Notes under the pieces: generated by a model
What the model was told of the DNA's origin: nothing
The model's database searches: none
The model's input: only the letters and a program-made list of their open reading frames with translations
Origin: Oscillospiraceae bacterium
GTDB taxonomy: Bacteria; Bacillota; Clostridia; Oscillospirales; Oscillospiraceae
Assembly: GCA_015068165.1 (NCBI GenBank)
Contig: SVKZ01000012.1
Coordinates: 1 to 33,370 of the forward strand
Length of the DNA stretch: 33,370 nucleotides
Reading direction: 5' to 3'
Translations under genes and position numbers: made by a program
In this document: in pieces, positions 8,098-16,158 of the stretch
How the letters are laid out: every line of letters starts with the position of its first letter
Numbering within the stretch: position 1 is the first letter of the stretch

Positions 8098-9105
8098 TTA
8101 CAGTAGCGGGATACCGGCGGCTTCGCAGGCAGAAAGAGTTTCGCTATCCCAAATACTGGACTGAACCTCGCCGATATGGCAGCAGCCCATCATCAACATA
8201 CTCAGGCGGCTCTGACCGATACCGCCACCAATAGTAAGGGGCAACTCGCCTTCCAGTAGCATTTTATGGAACGGCAGTACCCGGCGGTCATCGCAGCCGG
8301 ACTGGCTTAACTGCCGATCCAAAGATTCTGCGTCAACGCGGATACCCATAGAGGAGATTTCCAGTGCCCGATCCAGCACCTCATCCCAGAAGAAAATATC
8401 ACAGTTTAAGTTCCAGTCGTCATAGTCCGGGGCGCGACCGTCGTGGGGCTTGCCGGAACGCAGCCTGCCGCCGATCTGCATAATACAGGCGGTTTTGTGC
8501 CGGCGGACAAATTCCCGCTCCCGTTCACTGCCGGAAAGCTCCGGGTACATATCCTCCAATTCCTGAGAGGTAATGAATGTTACATCAGGACACAGCTCCA
8601 CCCGAAGCTGAGGAAAACGGACGTGCAGACGGTCATTGGTGTCGCAAATGGCACGGACAATAGCCCGGACGATTAGCTTCAGATATTCCAGGTTGCGGTT
8701 TTCCGGGATGATAATTTTCTCCCAGTCCCACTGGTCCACATAAATAGAGTGGATATTATCCAGTTCCTCCTCCCGGCGGATAGCATTCATATCCGTATAA
8801 AGACCGTTACCGATGCTAAAATTGTAGCGCTTCAACGCCAGCCGTTTCCACTTTGCCAAAGAGTGGACAACCTGCGCATCTGTGCCGACTGCCGGCACAT
8901 CAAAGGAAACTGCCTTTTGATGGCCGTTTAAGTTATCATTCAGACCTGAGTCCTCTGTAACAAAAAGGGGCGCAGAAACACGCTTTAAGTTCAGCGCAGA
9001 AGAAAACTCCTCCTGGAAGGTCTGCTTTATGTAGGCGATTGCCCGTTGGGTATCGTACGCATCTAAAACCGGCTTATACCCTGCAGGAATATAGACTTTA
9101 TTCAT
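8098..9105 (-). CDS. asnA: Aspartate-ammonia ligase (asparagine synthetase A)
   Basis: AsnA makes asparagine from aspartate, ammonia and ATP; it has a class II aminoacyl-tRNA-synthetase-like fold and uses free ammonia rather than glutamine. The product is 335 residues, matching the family (E. coli 330). The conserved segments RVSAPLFV, DSGLNDNLNG, SVDQWDWEK-like YVDQWDWEKII, LPFHKMLLEGELPLTIGGGIGQSR are all present. Two ATGs are possible: 9111 would leave only three bases after AGGA, whereas 9105 leaves nine, so 9105 is preferred. A promoter at 9137-9164 precedes it. No clear terminator separates it from the glyA promoter, so some read-through into the glyA leader is possible. Together with glnN it gives the cell two ammonia-assimilating ligases in this window. 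Confidence 0.97.
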   Translation of the reverse strand: MNKVYIPAGYKPVLDAYDTQRAIAYIKQTFQEEFSSALNLKRVSAPLFVTEDSGLNDNLNGHQKAVSFDVPAVGTDAQVVHSLAKWKRLALKRYNFSIGNGLYTDMNAIRREEELDNIHSIYVDQWDWEKIIIPENRNLEYLKLIVRAIVRAICDTNDRLHVRFPQLRVELCPDVTFITSQELEDMYPELSGSEREREFVRRHKTACIMQIGGRLRSGKPHDGRAPDYDDWNLNCDIFFWDEVLDRALEISSMGIRVDAESLDRQLSQSGCDDRRVLPFHKMLLEGELPLTIGGGIGQSRLSMLMMGCCHIGEVQSSIWDSETLSACEAAGIPLL

Positions 9106-9136
9106 AAACATCCATCCTATTTCAAAAGTTATCTCT

Positions 9137-9164
9137 ATTGTATTCCATTTCTCCTAAAATGCAA
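9137..9164 (-). promoter_or_regulatory. Probable promoter of asnA
   Basis: The minus strand reads TTGCAT (9164-9159), 16 bases, then TACAAT (9142-9137), about 25-30 bases before the asnA start. Confidence 0.65.
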
Positions 9165-9182
9165 GTGTTTTCTTTACTGCCC

Positions 9183-9211
9183 TTGCAATCTTTCTTGGGT
9201 AGTGGTATAAT
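9183..9211 (+). promoter_or_regulatory. Promoter of the MATE exporter gene
   Basis: TTGCAA (9183-9188), a 17-base spacer and a perfect TATAAT (9206-9211). The start would be near 9218, on top of the first in-frame ATG. Confidence 0.85.
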
Positions 9212-9244
9212 AAGCAAATGAAACTAACGAGAGAAGGCATCTCC

Positions 9245-10639
9245 TTGATCGGTATTCGAAAACAAAATAAAAATCGTATTTCCCGCCACAGCATGGATAT
9301 GACCCAAGGCAGTATTGTACGCCAGCTTATTTCCTTTGCCTTTCCTCTGCTGATCGGCAATCTTTTTCAGCAGCTATATAACACGGTAGACACCTGGGTC
9401 GTTGGCAACTTTGTAGGCGACAATGCCTTTGCTGCCGTTGGCTCTATGGGCCCTATCGTCAATATGTTTATCGGTTTTTTCTTAGGCTTCTCTGCCGGTG
9501 CCGGTGCGCTGATCAGTCAAAACTTCGGTGCAAAAAATGAAGACGCCATCCAAAAGCTGGTCCATACCGCTATGGTGATGACCTTTGTTATGGGTCTCAT
9601 TTTTACCGTCGCCGGTCATCTGTTGACACCACTACTTTTGGATTTTGCCAAAATTCCCGATGCGGTAAGGCCCGACGCACGAACCTATCTATCCATCTAC
9701 TTTACCGGCATTATGGGTCTTGTGTTTTACAATATGGGTGCGGCAATCCTCCGGGCAGTTGGCGACTCTAAACGGCCATTCTATTTTCTGGTGGTTTGCG
9801 CTGTAATGAATACCGTGCTGGATCTGCTGTTTGTAATCGTTTTTGGTATGAAGGTAGAAGGCGTAGCCCTGGCTACCATCATTTCCCAATCCGTTTCTGC
9901 TGTTTTGATCATTATTGCCCTGATGCGCACAGATTCCAGTGTCAAACTGCAACTTAATAAGCTAAAAATCAACTGGCATCTGCTGGGTCGGATTTTTGCG
10001 TTGGGCGTTCCCTCTGCATTGCAAGTCTCAATTACATCCTTCTCCAACATTTTTGTGCAGTCTTACATCAATTACTTTGGTCCTAACTGTATGTCCGGCT
10101 ACACAGCCTATTCCAAGATTGATATGCTCCTGTTCCTCCCTGCCCAGTCCGTCTCTTTGGCAACCACTACTTTTGTGGGTCAGAATTTGGGATGCGGACA
10201 GGTAACGCGCGCGCGGAAGGGTGTTAGCCAGTCTATTTTTCTCTCTGTAGGTGTAACCGCCGCACTGATGGTGCCGGTGTTGCTTTTCTCCGGAGATGTA
10301 GTACGGTTTTTTACTTCTCAGGAGGAATCTATCCGTTATGGCACACTATTTTTGCAGTATATTACCCCCTTCTACGTTTTAACAAGCTTCACACAGGTCT
10401 ACGCTTCAGCCCTCCGGGGCGCAGGCAATTCCCGGGCGCCTATGATCATTATGGTATCCTCCTATGTTGCATTCCGGCAGGCCTATCTTGCCATTATGTC
10501 CCGTGTCTGCAACGAGGTGATCCCCATTGCAATGGGCTATCCCTTAGGCTGGATTCTTTGTAGCGTGATCTTTATGATCTACTATTACACCACACCCCTG
10601 GATCGACATCTGAAACCTGTGGACAATTCCCGCACATAA
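9245..10639 (+). CDS. MATE family multidrug/sodium antiporter
   Basis: This is an inner-membrane MatE-family efflux protein expected to have 12 transmembrane helices in two six-helix MatE halves; such proteins expel cationic compounds using Na+ or H+ gradients. The typical opening DMTQGSIVRQLISFAFPLLIG and NLFQQLYNTVDTWVVG block is present, and the repeat begins again near KINWHLLGRIFALGVPSALQ. The length of about 465 residues fits. The start is uncertain: an ATG at 9218 would coincide with the predicted transcript start, and the ATG at 9293 has no ribosome site. The TTG at 9245 has GAGAAGG (9231-9237) seven bases before it, so I chose it. The unit is single-gene, between its promoter and a strong terminator. 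The substrate cannot be predicted. Confidence 0.9.
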   Translation: MIGIRKQNKNRISRHSMDMTQGSIVRQLISFAFPLLIGNLFQQLYNTVDTWVVGNFVGDNAFAAVGSMGPIVNMFIGFFLGFSAGAGALISQNFGAKNEDAIQKLVHTAMVMTFVMGLIFTVAGHLLTPLLLDFAKIPDAVRPDARTYLSIYFTGIMGLVFYNMGAAILRAVGDSKRPFYFLVVCAVMNTVLDLLFVIVFGMKVEGVALATIISQSVSAVLIIIALMRTDSSVKLQLNKLKINWHLLGRIFALGVPSALQVSITSFSNIFVQSYINYFGPNCMSGYTAYSKIDMLLFLPAQSVSLATTTFVGQNLGCGQVTRARKGVSQSIFLSVGVTAALMVPVLLFSGDVVRFFTSQEESIRYGTLFLQYITPFYVLTSFTQVYASALRGAGNSRAPMIIMVSSYVAFRQAYLAIMSRVCNEVIPIAMGYPLGWILCSVIFMIYYYTTPLDRHLKPVDNSRT

Positions 10640-10642
10640 AAT

Positions 10643-10672
10643 ATCGGCGTGTACCCCGCGGTACACGCCGAT
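10643..10672. terminator. Bidirectional terminator between the MATE gene and mtnN
   Basis: A perfect 13-bp stem pairs 10643-10655 with 10660-10672 around the loop CCGC, followed by TTATTATT on the plus strand and TATTTTAT on the minus strand. Both genes end here. Confidence 0.9.
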
Positions 10673-10675
10673 TTA

Positions 10676-11380
10676 TTATTCTGTTTTTCCCAAATTCCGG
10701 GCAAGAGCAGTGGTTACTGCCGCACAGCGGGCGGCGGCAATGGCCTCAAAGGTGGGATAGTCCATTTCCGCGGAATCATCTGCTTTATCAGAGATTGCCC
10801 GGATAATCACAAAAGGCACACCGTTTCGATAAGCCGTATGGGCGATGGCTGCGCCCTCCATTTCGGTGCAAATAGCTCCTGTGTCTGCGATAATCTTTTC
10901 CTTTTGCTCTCTGGAGCAGATAAACTGGTCGCCGCTGGCTACCCGCCCCTTACGTGTATGCCCGGAATTTTCCTCCTCTGCGGCAGTAAAGGCCGCTTCC
11001 ATAAGACCGCTATCTGCTGGGAAGGCCACCACGTCCATACCGGGTACTTGTCCGATGGGACGCCCCCAGAAATGAAGGTCAAAATCGTGATAAATTGCAT
11101 CCTTGCTGATCACCAAATCCCCGATATCCAGCTTGGCACATAATGATCCGGCAATGCCGGTATTGACGATATGGGTTACACCGTACACATCGCACAATAT
11201 CTGGGCGCACAGGGCCGCATTGACCTTGCCAACGCCGCATTGCACCACAACGGCAGGTGTTCCCTCTAACGTGCCCTCAAAATAGGTAGAGCCAGCGATT
11301 TCCCGGGTAGTTACATCTTCCATTTTCGCCTTTAAGGCCGCGACCTCCACATCCATCGCGCCGATAATGCCAAGCTTCAT
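10676..11380 (-). CDS. mtnN: 5'-methylthioadenosine/S-adenosylhomocysteine nucleosidase
   Basis: MtnN (Pfs) removes adenine from S-adenosylhomocysteine and methylthioadenosine, giving S-ribosylhomocysteine for LuxS and relieving inhibition of methyltransferases. The 234-residue product matches the family. The catalytic residues line up as Glu12 (GAMDVEV), Glu175 (TEMEGAAIAH) and Asp198 (AISDKAD). The frame is open into the end of luxS, but GGAG seven to eight bases before the ATG at 11380 and the conserved start MKLGIIGAM fix the start. It follows luxS by ten bases, so the two are one operon that performs both steps from S-adenosylhomocysteine to homocysteine. Confidence 0.97.
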   Translation of the reverse strand: MKLGIIGAMDVEVAALKAKMEDVTTREIAGSTYFEGTLEGTPAVVVQCGVGKVNAALCAQILCDVYGVTHIVNTGIAGSLCAKLDIGDLVISKDAIYHDFDLHFWGRPIGQVPGMDVVAFPADSGLMEAAFTAAEEENSGHTRKGRVASGDQFICSREQKEKIIADTGAICTEMEGAAIAHTAYRNGVPFVIIRAISDKADDSAEMDYPTFEAIAAARCAAVTTALARNLGKTE

Positions 11381-11390
11381 TTTCTTCTCC

Positions 11391-11867
11391 TTATTCGGGA
11401 TATACCAGTCGGTCATCCATAATATTTTCTAAAAGGGTTGCGTATTTTTTGCCCCAGTAGTTTGCCATAGGTAAATTCATATCTAAATAATTGCCACAAT
11501 CCTTGGCGGATGCGCCAGGCACTTCTCCCCGGAAATCCCGGATAAAATGGAAGCAATCTGCCACCAAAGGCAGTATCTCCCGGGAGGCATAATCCCCTGC
11601 TAACAGCAGATAAAACCCGGTACGGCAGCCCATAGGTCCAAAATACAGCACTTTTTCTTTCCAGTTAGGCTCATTTCGCAAATAGGTAGCAGCCAAATGC
11701 TCAATGGTGTGCATTTCTGCCGTATTCATTACCGGCTCGTCGTTGGGAGATGTAAGCCGCAAGTCAAAGGTGGTAACCGTTTCCGCGCCAACCTTATCTT
11801 TTCGGGAAACATACAGTCCCGGTTGCAGCTTAATATGGTCGATGGTAAAGCTTGTAATTTTCTCCAT
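11391..11867 (-). CDS. luxS: S-ribosylhomocysteine lyase LuxS
   Basis: LuxS is a small metalloenzyme that splits S-ribosylhomocysteine into homocysteine and the precursor of autoinducer-2. The 158-residue product carries the metal-binding HTIEH (His53, His57) and Cys124 (GASAKDCGNYLDMNLP), and the catalytic Cys81 (GPMGCRTGFYLL). The frame extends 25 codons upstream, but GGGAGG before the ATG at 11867 and the conserved MEKITSFTIDH start decide it. It heads the luxS-mtnN operon from a promoter at 11890-11918. In this setting it certainly serves the activated methyl cycle; a signalling role cannot be read from the sequence. Confidence 0.97.
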   Translation of the reverse strand: MEKITSFTIDHIKLQPGLYVSRKDKVGAETVTTFDLRLTSPNDEPVMNTAEMHTIEHLAATYLRNEPNWKEKVLYFGPMGCRTGFYLLLAGDYASREILPLVADCFHFIRDFRGEVPGASAKDCGNYLDMNLPMANYWGKKYATLLENIMDDRLVYPE

Positions 11868-11889
11868 AATGCGTCCCTCCCATTTTTTA

Positions 11890-11918
11890 AGTATACCCCA
11901 AAGAAGCCTATATTGCAA
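11890..11918 (-). promoter_or_regulatory. Promoter of the luxS-mtnN operon
   Basis: The minus strand reads TTGCAA (11918-11913), 17 bases, then TATACT (11895-11890), with the start predicted about 15 bases before the luxS ATG. Confidence 0.85.
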
Positions 11919-11959
11919 GATTTCTTTTATAGTCGCCGTCAAGAACTGCCGAAAATCCC

Positions 11960-11988
11960 TTGCTTTTTACCCTTTGGCTTTCTATAAT
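11960..11988 (+). promoter_or_regulatory. Promoter of the deacetylase-fold membrane protein gene
   Basis: TTGCTT (11960-11965), a 17-base spacer, and TATAAT (11983-11988), followed by the ribosome site AAAGGTGG before the ATG at 12018. Confidence 0.85.
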
Positions 11989-12017
11989 AGGCATATCAGC
12001 AGAAAGGTGGCGTTAGA

Positions 12018-13415
12018 ATGAATCCCAGTACCACACCCGAAAACCGTCAGGTAAATCACCGGAGAAGAAAACCCTCTAAGCTAAAAATATTCAAGGAAGC
12101 CTATCTGCCACCTATTTTGGCATTAGGTGTAGTCGTACTTATCGTTGTTTTTATTATGGGCGCGATCAGCAATGCCAACAATCAGAAGCAGGCCGCTTTG
12201 GATGCCAGCATTGCTGAATCCATCGCCCAGCAGGAAGCCTATGAAGCCCTGTTAAAGCAAGCGGAAGCGTTAATGGACCAAGCCGAAAAACTGGCGGCTA
12301 TGTACGATTATGACGGCGCATTGGCAATTTTGGAGAAATTTACCGGCAATCGGAGCGAATTTGCAAATATCAACACGCTGTGGCAGATCTATACTGAGGA
12401 GAAAAATAATTTGATTGTCTGGAATAACCTTTCTAAAATTCCCAACCTCTCTTTCCAGCTACTGATTGCAGATTCCAAGCGAGCTTTTAACGACCCCACC
12501 TACAAAAATTCCTTCAACCGGAATTTTGTTACCACCGAAGAATTTTCCGAAATACTCACCCGGCTTTACGATAACGGTTACATATTGGTAAGCCTTGACG
12601 ATATTGCGGAGCAAAACGGCGCAGGCTATGCCGCCAAAGAGCTTCTGCTCCCTGCGGGAAAGAAGCCTCTGCTTTTGACCCAGACCAATGTAAACTACAG
12701 CCTGTACTTAGTGGACAGCGACGGGGATATGTTCGCTGACAAAAACGGTTGCGGCTTTGCAAGCAAACTGGTGGTAGATGCAAACGGTAATCTCTCCTGT
12801 GAAATGGTGGATGCCAACGGCAATACCGTTACCGGTGCTTATGACCTTGTTCCCATCTTGGAAGATTTCATCGAAAGACATCCCGATTTTTCCTACCGTG
12901 GGGCAAGAGCAATATTGGCGCTAACCGGCTATAACGGCCTTTTCGGCTACCGTACCCACGGCGCCGCCAAGGAAAAACTGGGTGAAGCAGCTTACGCCCA
13001 AGAGATAGCAGACGCTAAGGCCGTGGCAGAGGTATTGACCGAAAAGGGCTATAATCTTGCCTGCTATACCTATGCAAACATCGGTTATGGCACGCGGGGG
13101 CTGGCCGCTATCCAGGCAGACCTAAGCAGCTGGAAAAATGAGGTTACACCCATTTTAGGGCAGCTGGATACCTTCGTTTTTGCTCAAAGCAGTGATCTTG
13201 CTGTAGAAAATACCTATTCCGGTCCAAAATTCCAGGCGCTTCAGGAAGCGGGCTTCCACCGTTATTTGGGCTTTAGTGCAAACGGCACGCCCTGGGCAAC
13301 CTTGGGTGAAGATTATGTTGGAATGGGTCGACTGCTGGTTGGCGGAGAAAACATCCGCAACCACCCCGATTGGTTTGAGGGCATTTTTGATTGCACGGAG
13401 CTTCTGAACAGATAA
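12018..13415 (+). CDS. Membrane-anchored polysaccharide deacetylase-like protein
   Basis: This 465-residue protein has a basic N-terminus, one transmembrane anchor at about 31-50, an Ala/Gln/Glu-rich probable coiled coil at 54-110, and an extracellular domain from about 140. The part from FQLLIADSKRAF through TTEEFSEILTRLYDNGYILVSLDDIA, LLPAGKKPLLLTQ and HPDFSYRGARAILALTGYNGLFGYRT resembles proteins often annotated as polysaccharide deacetylase in Clostridia. Relatives I remember have an Asp-Asp pair after the Gly-Lys-Lys-Pro strand, as in NodB-fold enzymes; here the place reads TQTNVNY, so metal-dependent activity is doubtful. A cell-wall glycan role is only inference. It has its own promoter and terminator. 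Confidence is high for a secreted anchored protein and moderate for the fold. Confidence 0.75.
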   Translation: MNPSTTPENRQVNHRRRKPSKLKIFKEAYLPPILALGVVVLIVVFIMGAISNANNQKQAALDASIAESIAQQEAYEALLKQAEALMDQAEKLAAMYDYDGALAILEKFTGNRSEFANINTLWQIYTEEKNNLIVWNNLSKIPNLSFQLLIADSKRAFNDPTYKNSFNRNFVTTEEFSEILTRLYDNGYILVSLDDIAEQNGAGYAAKELLLPAGKKPLLLTQTNVNYSLYLVDSDGDMFADKNGCGFASKLVVDANGNLSCEMVDANGNTVTGAYDLVPILEDFIERHPDFSYRGARAILALTGYNGLFGYRTHGAAKEKLGEAAYAQEIADAKAVAEVLTEKGYNLACYTYANIGYGTRGLAAIQADLSSWKNEVTPILGQLDTFVFAQSSDLAVENTYSGPKFQALQEAGFHRYLGFSANGTPWATLGEDYVGMGRLLVGGENIRNHPDWFEGIFDCTELLNR

Positions 13416-13420
13416 AATTT

Positions 13421-13449
13421 ACCGGCAGGGTCCCCCCTGCCGGTTTTTT
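13421..13449 (+). terminator. Terminator after the deacetylase-like gene
   Basis: ACCGGCAGGG (13421-13430) pairs with CCCTGCCGGT (13435-13444), followed by a run of T to 13449. The hairpin begins five bases after the stop. Confidence 0.95.
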
Positions 13450-13477
13450 GTTTGTAAGAATTTTTAGGGTTATACCA

Positions 13478-13513
13478 GGAGATTGCCACGGCTCTGCGAG
13501 CCTCGCAATGACA
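13478..13513. repeat. Short palindromic repeat, copy 1
   Basis: A 36-base unit starts GGAGATTGCCACG and ends CTCGCAATGACA around a self-complementary centre (GCTC TGC GAGC). A second copy of the same length lies at 31074-31109. It occupies the gap between a terminator and the uvrB stop and resembles REP-like repeats I recall from gut Firmicutes. Confidence 0.85.
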
Positions 13514-13521
13514 ATAAAAGA

Positions 13522-15486
13522 TTAGCTTTCCCCGCGGAGCTTGATGATTTCGTCCCGGAGGATGGCCGCATATTCGTATTCCATCATACGGGCGGCTTCC
13601 TTCATCTGCTTTTCCAGACGGGCAATCTCTTTTTCCTTTTCTGCCTTTGTCAGCTTGATACCGGCTCTGCCCTTCCGTTCAGCGGTGGGCGAAGAAATTT
13701 CAATGAGATCCCGGACGGATTTCACAATGGTCTTGGGGACAATGCCGTTTTTCTCATTATAGGCATTTTGGATTTCCCGACGGCGGGCGGTGGTGTCGAT
13801 GGCATTTCGCATTGAAGGCGTAATCGTATCGGCATACATAACTACCTTGCCGTCGGCATTCCGGGCGGCACGGCCGATGGTCTGGATCAGGCTGGTCTCC
13901 GAACGGAGGAAGCCCTCCTTGTCCGCATCCAAAATGGCAACCAAGCTGACCTCCGGCAGGTCAAGGCCCTCTCGGAGCAGGTTGATACCCACAAGGACAT
14001 CAAATTTTGCCATACGCAAATCCCGGATGATCTCCATACGCTCCATTGCACCAATGTCGGCGTGCATATAACGGACGCGGATGCCTACCTTTTGGAGGTA
14101 AACCGTCAAATCCTCCGCCATTTTCTTGGTTAGGGTAGTTACCAGCACCCTTTCATTCTTGGCGGCGCGGGCGTTGATCTCCCCAATCAAATCGTCGATC
14201 TGCCCCTCAATGGGGCGGACTTCAATCACAGGGTCTAAAAGGCCTGTGGGACGGATGACCTGTTCCACCGTTTGGGAAGAGCGAGAAAGCTCATATTCAC
14301 CGGGGGTTGCGGAAACATAAATCCGCTGGTGTATTTTTTGCGTAAATTCCTCAAAATTCAGCGGTCTGTTATCGTAAGCCGAGGGCAGGCGGAAGCCGTA
14401 GTTCACAAGGGCATCCTTACGGCTGCGGTCTCCGGCATACATCGCTCTTGTTTGGGGTAAGGTTACATGGCTCTCGTCAATAAAGAGCAGAAAATCATCG
14501 GGGAAATAGTCAAGCAGCGTGGTAGGCGGTGTACCGGGAGCTCTTCCCTGAATAACCCGGGAATAGTTTTCGATACCGGTACAAAAGCCGATCTCGGTCA
14601 GCATTTCCAGGTCGTAATTGGTGCGCTGGGCAATCCGCTGGGCTTCAATCAGCTTGTCCTGAGAACGGAAATATTCCACCTGTCGGTCGCATTCCTCACG
14701 GATTTCCGCCATCGCCCGCTCTAACTTTTCCCGGGATGCCACATAGTGGCTGGCGGGATAGATGGCAATATGGTCAATATATCGCTCTACCACACCAGAA
14801 ACAGCGTTGACCTCGGCAATCCGGTCAATTTCATCTCCGAAAAACTCCACCCGGATGGCTCTGCCGTTCCAGTAGGCAGGATAGACCTCCAATGTGTCGC
14901 CCCGGACACGGAACTTATTCCGGGAAAAGTCGATGTCGTTGCGCTCATAGCGGATTTCCGCCAATTTGGCCAAAATCTCATCCATCGGCCGCTCCTGCCC
15001 TGTCCGCAGAGAGATGACCATACTTTTATAGTCAATGGGGTCGCCCAGGCCGTACAGACAGCTCACAGAGGATACTACAATCACATCCCGGCGTTCAAAT
15101 AGAGCCGAGGTAGCGCTATGGCGCAGACGGTCAATCTCTTCGTTGACTGCGGAGTCTTTTTCAATATAGGTATCCGTATGGGCAATATAGGCCTCCGGCT
15201 GATAATAGTCGTAATAAGAGACAAAATACTCCACCGCATTGTCCGGGAAGAATTCCCGGAACTCCGAGCAAAGCTGGGCGGCGAGGGTCTTATTGTGAGC
15301 AAGCACCAAGGTAGGACGGTTGGCATTGGCAATGATATTTGCCATGGTAAAGGTTTTACCCGAGCCGGTAACGCCAAGCAGCACCTGCTCCTGCATTCCT
15401 TTTTCCAAACCCTCGGAAAGTTTTTGGATAGCCTCCGGCTGGTCGCCAGTGGGCTTATATTCGGAATTGAGCACAAAACGGTCCAC
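13522..15486 (-). CDS. uvrB: Excinuclease ABC subunit B
   Basis: UvrB is the DNA-damage verification helicase of nucleotide excision repair; it is loaded by UvrA and recruits UvrC. The product is 654 residues, the family length. Walker A GVTGSGKT is at 38-45, the beta-hairpin region [20 protein letters not shown] follows, DESH is the Walker B box, and the C-terminal UVR/coiled-coil motif ([20 protein letters not shown]) contacts UvrC. The frame opens at 15543, but GGAGGG just before the GTG at 15486 and the conserved [16 protein letters not shown] start decide for 15486. uvrA is not in the window, unlike the common uvrBA order. Its promoter overlaps the terminator hairpin of the gene upstream. 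Confidence 0.98.
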   Translation of the reverse strand: MDRFVLNSEYKPTGDQPEAIQKLSEGLEKGMQEQVLLGVTGSGKTFTMANIIANANRPTLVLAHNKTLAAQLCSEFREFFPDNAVEYFVSYYDYYQPEAYIAHTDTYIEKDSAVNEEIDRLRHSATSALFERRDVIVVSSVSCLYGLGDPIDYKSMVISLRTGQERPMDEILAKLAEIRYERNDIDFSRNKFRVRGDTLEVYPAYWNGRAIRVEFFGDEIDRIAEVNAVSGVVERYIDHIAIYPASHYVASREKLERAMAEIREECDRQVEYFRSQDKLIEAQRIAQRTNYDLEMLTEIGFCTGIENYSRVIQGRAPGTPPTTLLDYFPDDFLLFIDESHVTLPQTRAMYAGDRSRKDALVNYGFRLPSAYDNRPLNFEEFTQKIHQRIYVSATPGEYELSRSSQTVEQVIRPTGLLDPVIEVRPIEGQIDDLIGEINARAAKNERVLVTTLTKKMAEDLTVYLQKVGIRVRYMHADIGAMERMEIIRDLRMAKFDVLVGINLLREGLDLPEVSLVAILDADKEGFLRSETSLIQTIGRAARNADGKVVMYADTITPSMRNAIDTTARRREIQNAYNEKNGIVPKTIVKSVRDLIEISSPTAERKGRAGIKLTKAEKEKEIARLEKQMKEAARMMEYEYAAILRDEIIKLRGES

Positions 15487-15511
15487 ACGCAACCCTCCCT
15501 TCGTTTTAGAT

Positions 15512-15540
15512 AGTATAACACACAGCCTATCAAAAGTAAA
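15512..15540 (-). promoter_or_regulatory. Promoter of uvrB
   Basis: The minus strand reads TTTACT (15540-15535), 17 bases, then TATACT (15517-15512). The -35 box abuts the hairpin at 15541-15569. No LexA/DinR box is evident. Confidence 0.7.
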
Positions 15541-15569
15541 CAAAGAGCAGGCACAAAACCTGCTCTTTG
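15541..15569. terminator. Terminator hairpin upstream of uvrB
   Basis: CAAAGAGCAGG (15541-15551) pairs perfectly with CCTGCTCTTTG (15559-15569). It ends the small minus-strand gene above and insulates uvrB; the T-rich tail on the minus strand is TTTACTTTT. Confidence 0.8.
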
Positions 15570-15600
15570 CCTTGAATGTAACGCAGTTTATCGGTTATGG

Positions 15601-15903
15601 TCATTCATACAGTTCTCTATTCTTTCCATAACTCTTATAATGACAGTGCAAACAAATCTGCCCGGAGCCTTCCAAATAAAATTCCCTTTGGTTGATGGGC
15701 GTACTGATTTTATAGGGCGTATCTCTACCGCAAATCACACACTTTTCGGTAGTATCGTTTGTTTCAGTTTGCTCTATATCCACAACATTCTGAATGATAC
15801 CTTTCATACCTTTTCCTCCAAAAATAAAAAGTGCGGCCACCGAGGCAGCCGCACAAAAAACGCAAACTCCGATAGTCGCCAAATTAATCAATATAAGCAC
15901 CAT
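15601..15903 (-). CDS. Small Cys-rich (zinc-ribbon-like) protein with possible membrane anchor
   Basis: I do not recognise this gene. From the ATG at 15903 it encodes 100 residues: a hydrophobic segment at about 2-29 (ending AALFIFGG), a polar linker, then two Cys pairs, CVICG and CLHCH, spaced about 30 residues apart, which could bind zinc. The start is uncertain. The ATG at 15903 has no clear ribosome site, whereas an internal ATG at 15807 has an excellent GGAGGA site seven to eight bases upstream and would give a soluble 68-residue protein with only the Cys pairs. A terminator-like hairpin lies between the two starts. The continuous hydrophobic run favours the longer form; the ribosome site favours the shorter. 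A hairpin terminates it before uvrB. Confidence 0.62.
   Translation of the reverse strand: MVLILINLATIGVCVFCAAASVAALFIFGGKGMKGIIQNVVDIEQTETNDTTEKCVICGRDTPYKISTPINQREFYLEGSGQICLHCHYKSYGKNRELYE
15831..15854 (-). terminator. Terminator-like hairpin inside or just before the small Cys-rich gene
   Basis: GTGCGGC (15831-15837) pairs with GCCGCAC (15848-15854). On the minus strand it is followed by TTTTTATTTTT and then by the strong ribosome site of the ATG at 15807. It is either an attenuator in a leader or a coincidence of Ala-rich codons. Confidence 0.5.
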
Positions 15904-16064
15904 TGTGTCTATACCGCCGGAATTTGCGTTTTTATCAAATTCTTGGCATAAACACAAAAGGGTATACTACCCACTATGTTAATGATGCTTTTTCATTATT
16001 TGATTAGATTGGCATAACTATGCTAACATAATTATTTTCGCTTTGCAATAGTGTGATAAAAAAT

Positions 16065-16157
16065 ACCTTCCTCTCTGGGGAAGGTGGCCGAGCAAGAGCG
16101 AGGTCGGATGAGGTAGCCTCACCCACCGCAAGCGGTCCCCCTCCCCAAAGGGGAGGG
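16065..16157. repeat. Multi-hairpin intergenic repeat element
   Basis: Three hairpins follow each other: ACCTTCC/GGAAGGT (16065-16071 with 16079-16085), ACCGC/GCGGT (16125-16129 with 16132-16136) and CCCTCCCC/GGGGAGGG (16139-16146 with 16150-16157). The centre (GAGGTCGGATGAGGT) is typical of small non-coding repeats I remember from gut Firmicutes. It lies between the small Cys-rich gene and the stop of the GtrA gene; the rest of this gap (15958-16064) is AT-rich with nothing assignable. Confidence 0.7.
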
Positions 16158-16158
16158 T

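Noticed and set aside
11381-11416. In-frame extension of mtnN into the end of luxS
   Set aside because: The ribosome site and the conserved MKLGIIGAM start place the beginning at 11380.
3376-11867. AI-2E permease plus luxS/mtnN as a complete quorum-sensing system
   Set aside because: The family name covers many transporters of other substrates, the genes are 7 kb apart in different units, and no AI-2 receptor is present.
13541-15513. Several plus-strand frames of 60-131 codons opposite uvrB
   Set aside because: They are overlapping shadows of a conserved full-length gene with no start signals.
15831-15879. Second copy of the structured leader RNA before the small Cys-rich gene
   Set aside because: The terminator parts look alike (TGCGTTTTT, then GTGCG and CGCACTTTTTATT), but the upstream nested stems found at 30864-30954 are absent here.
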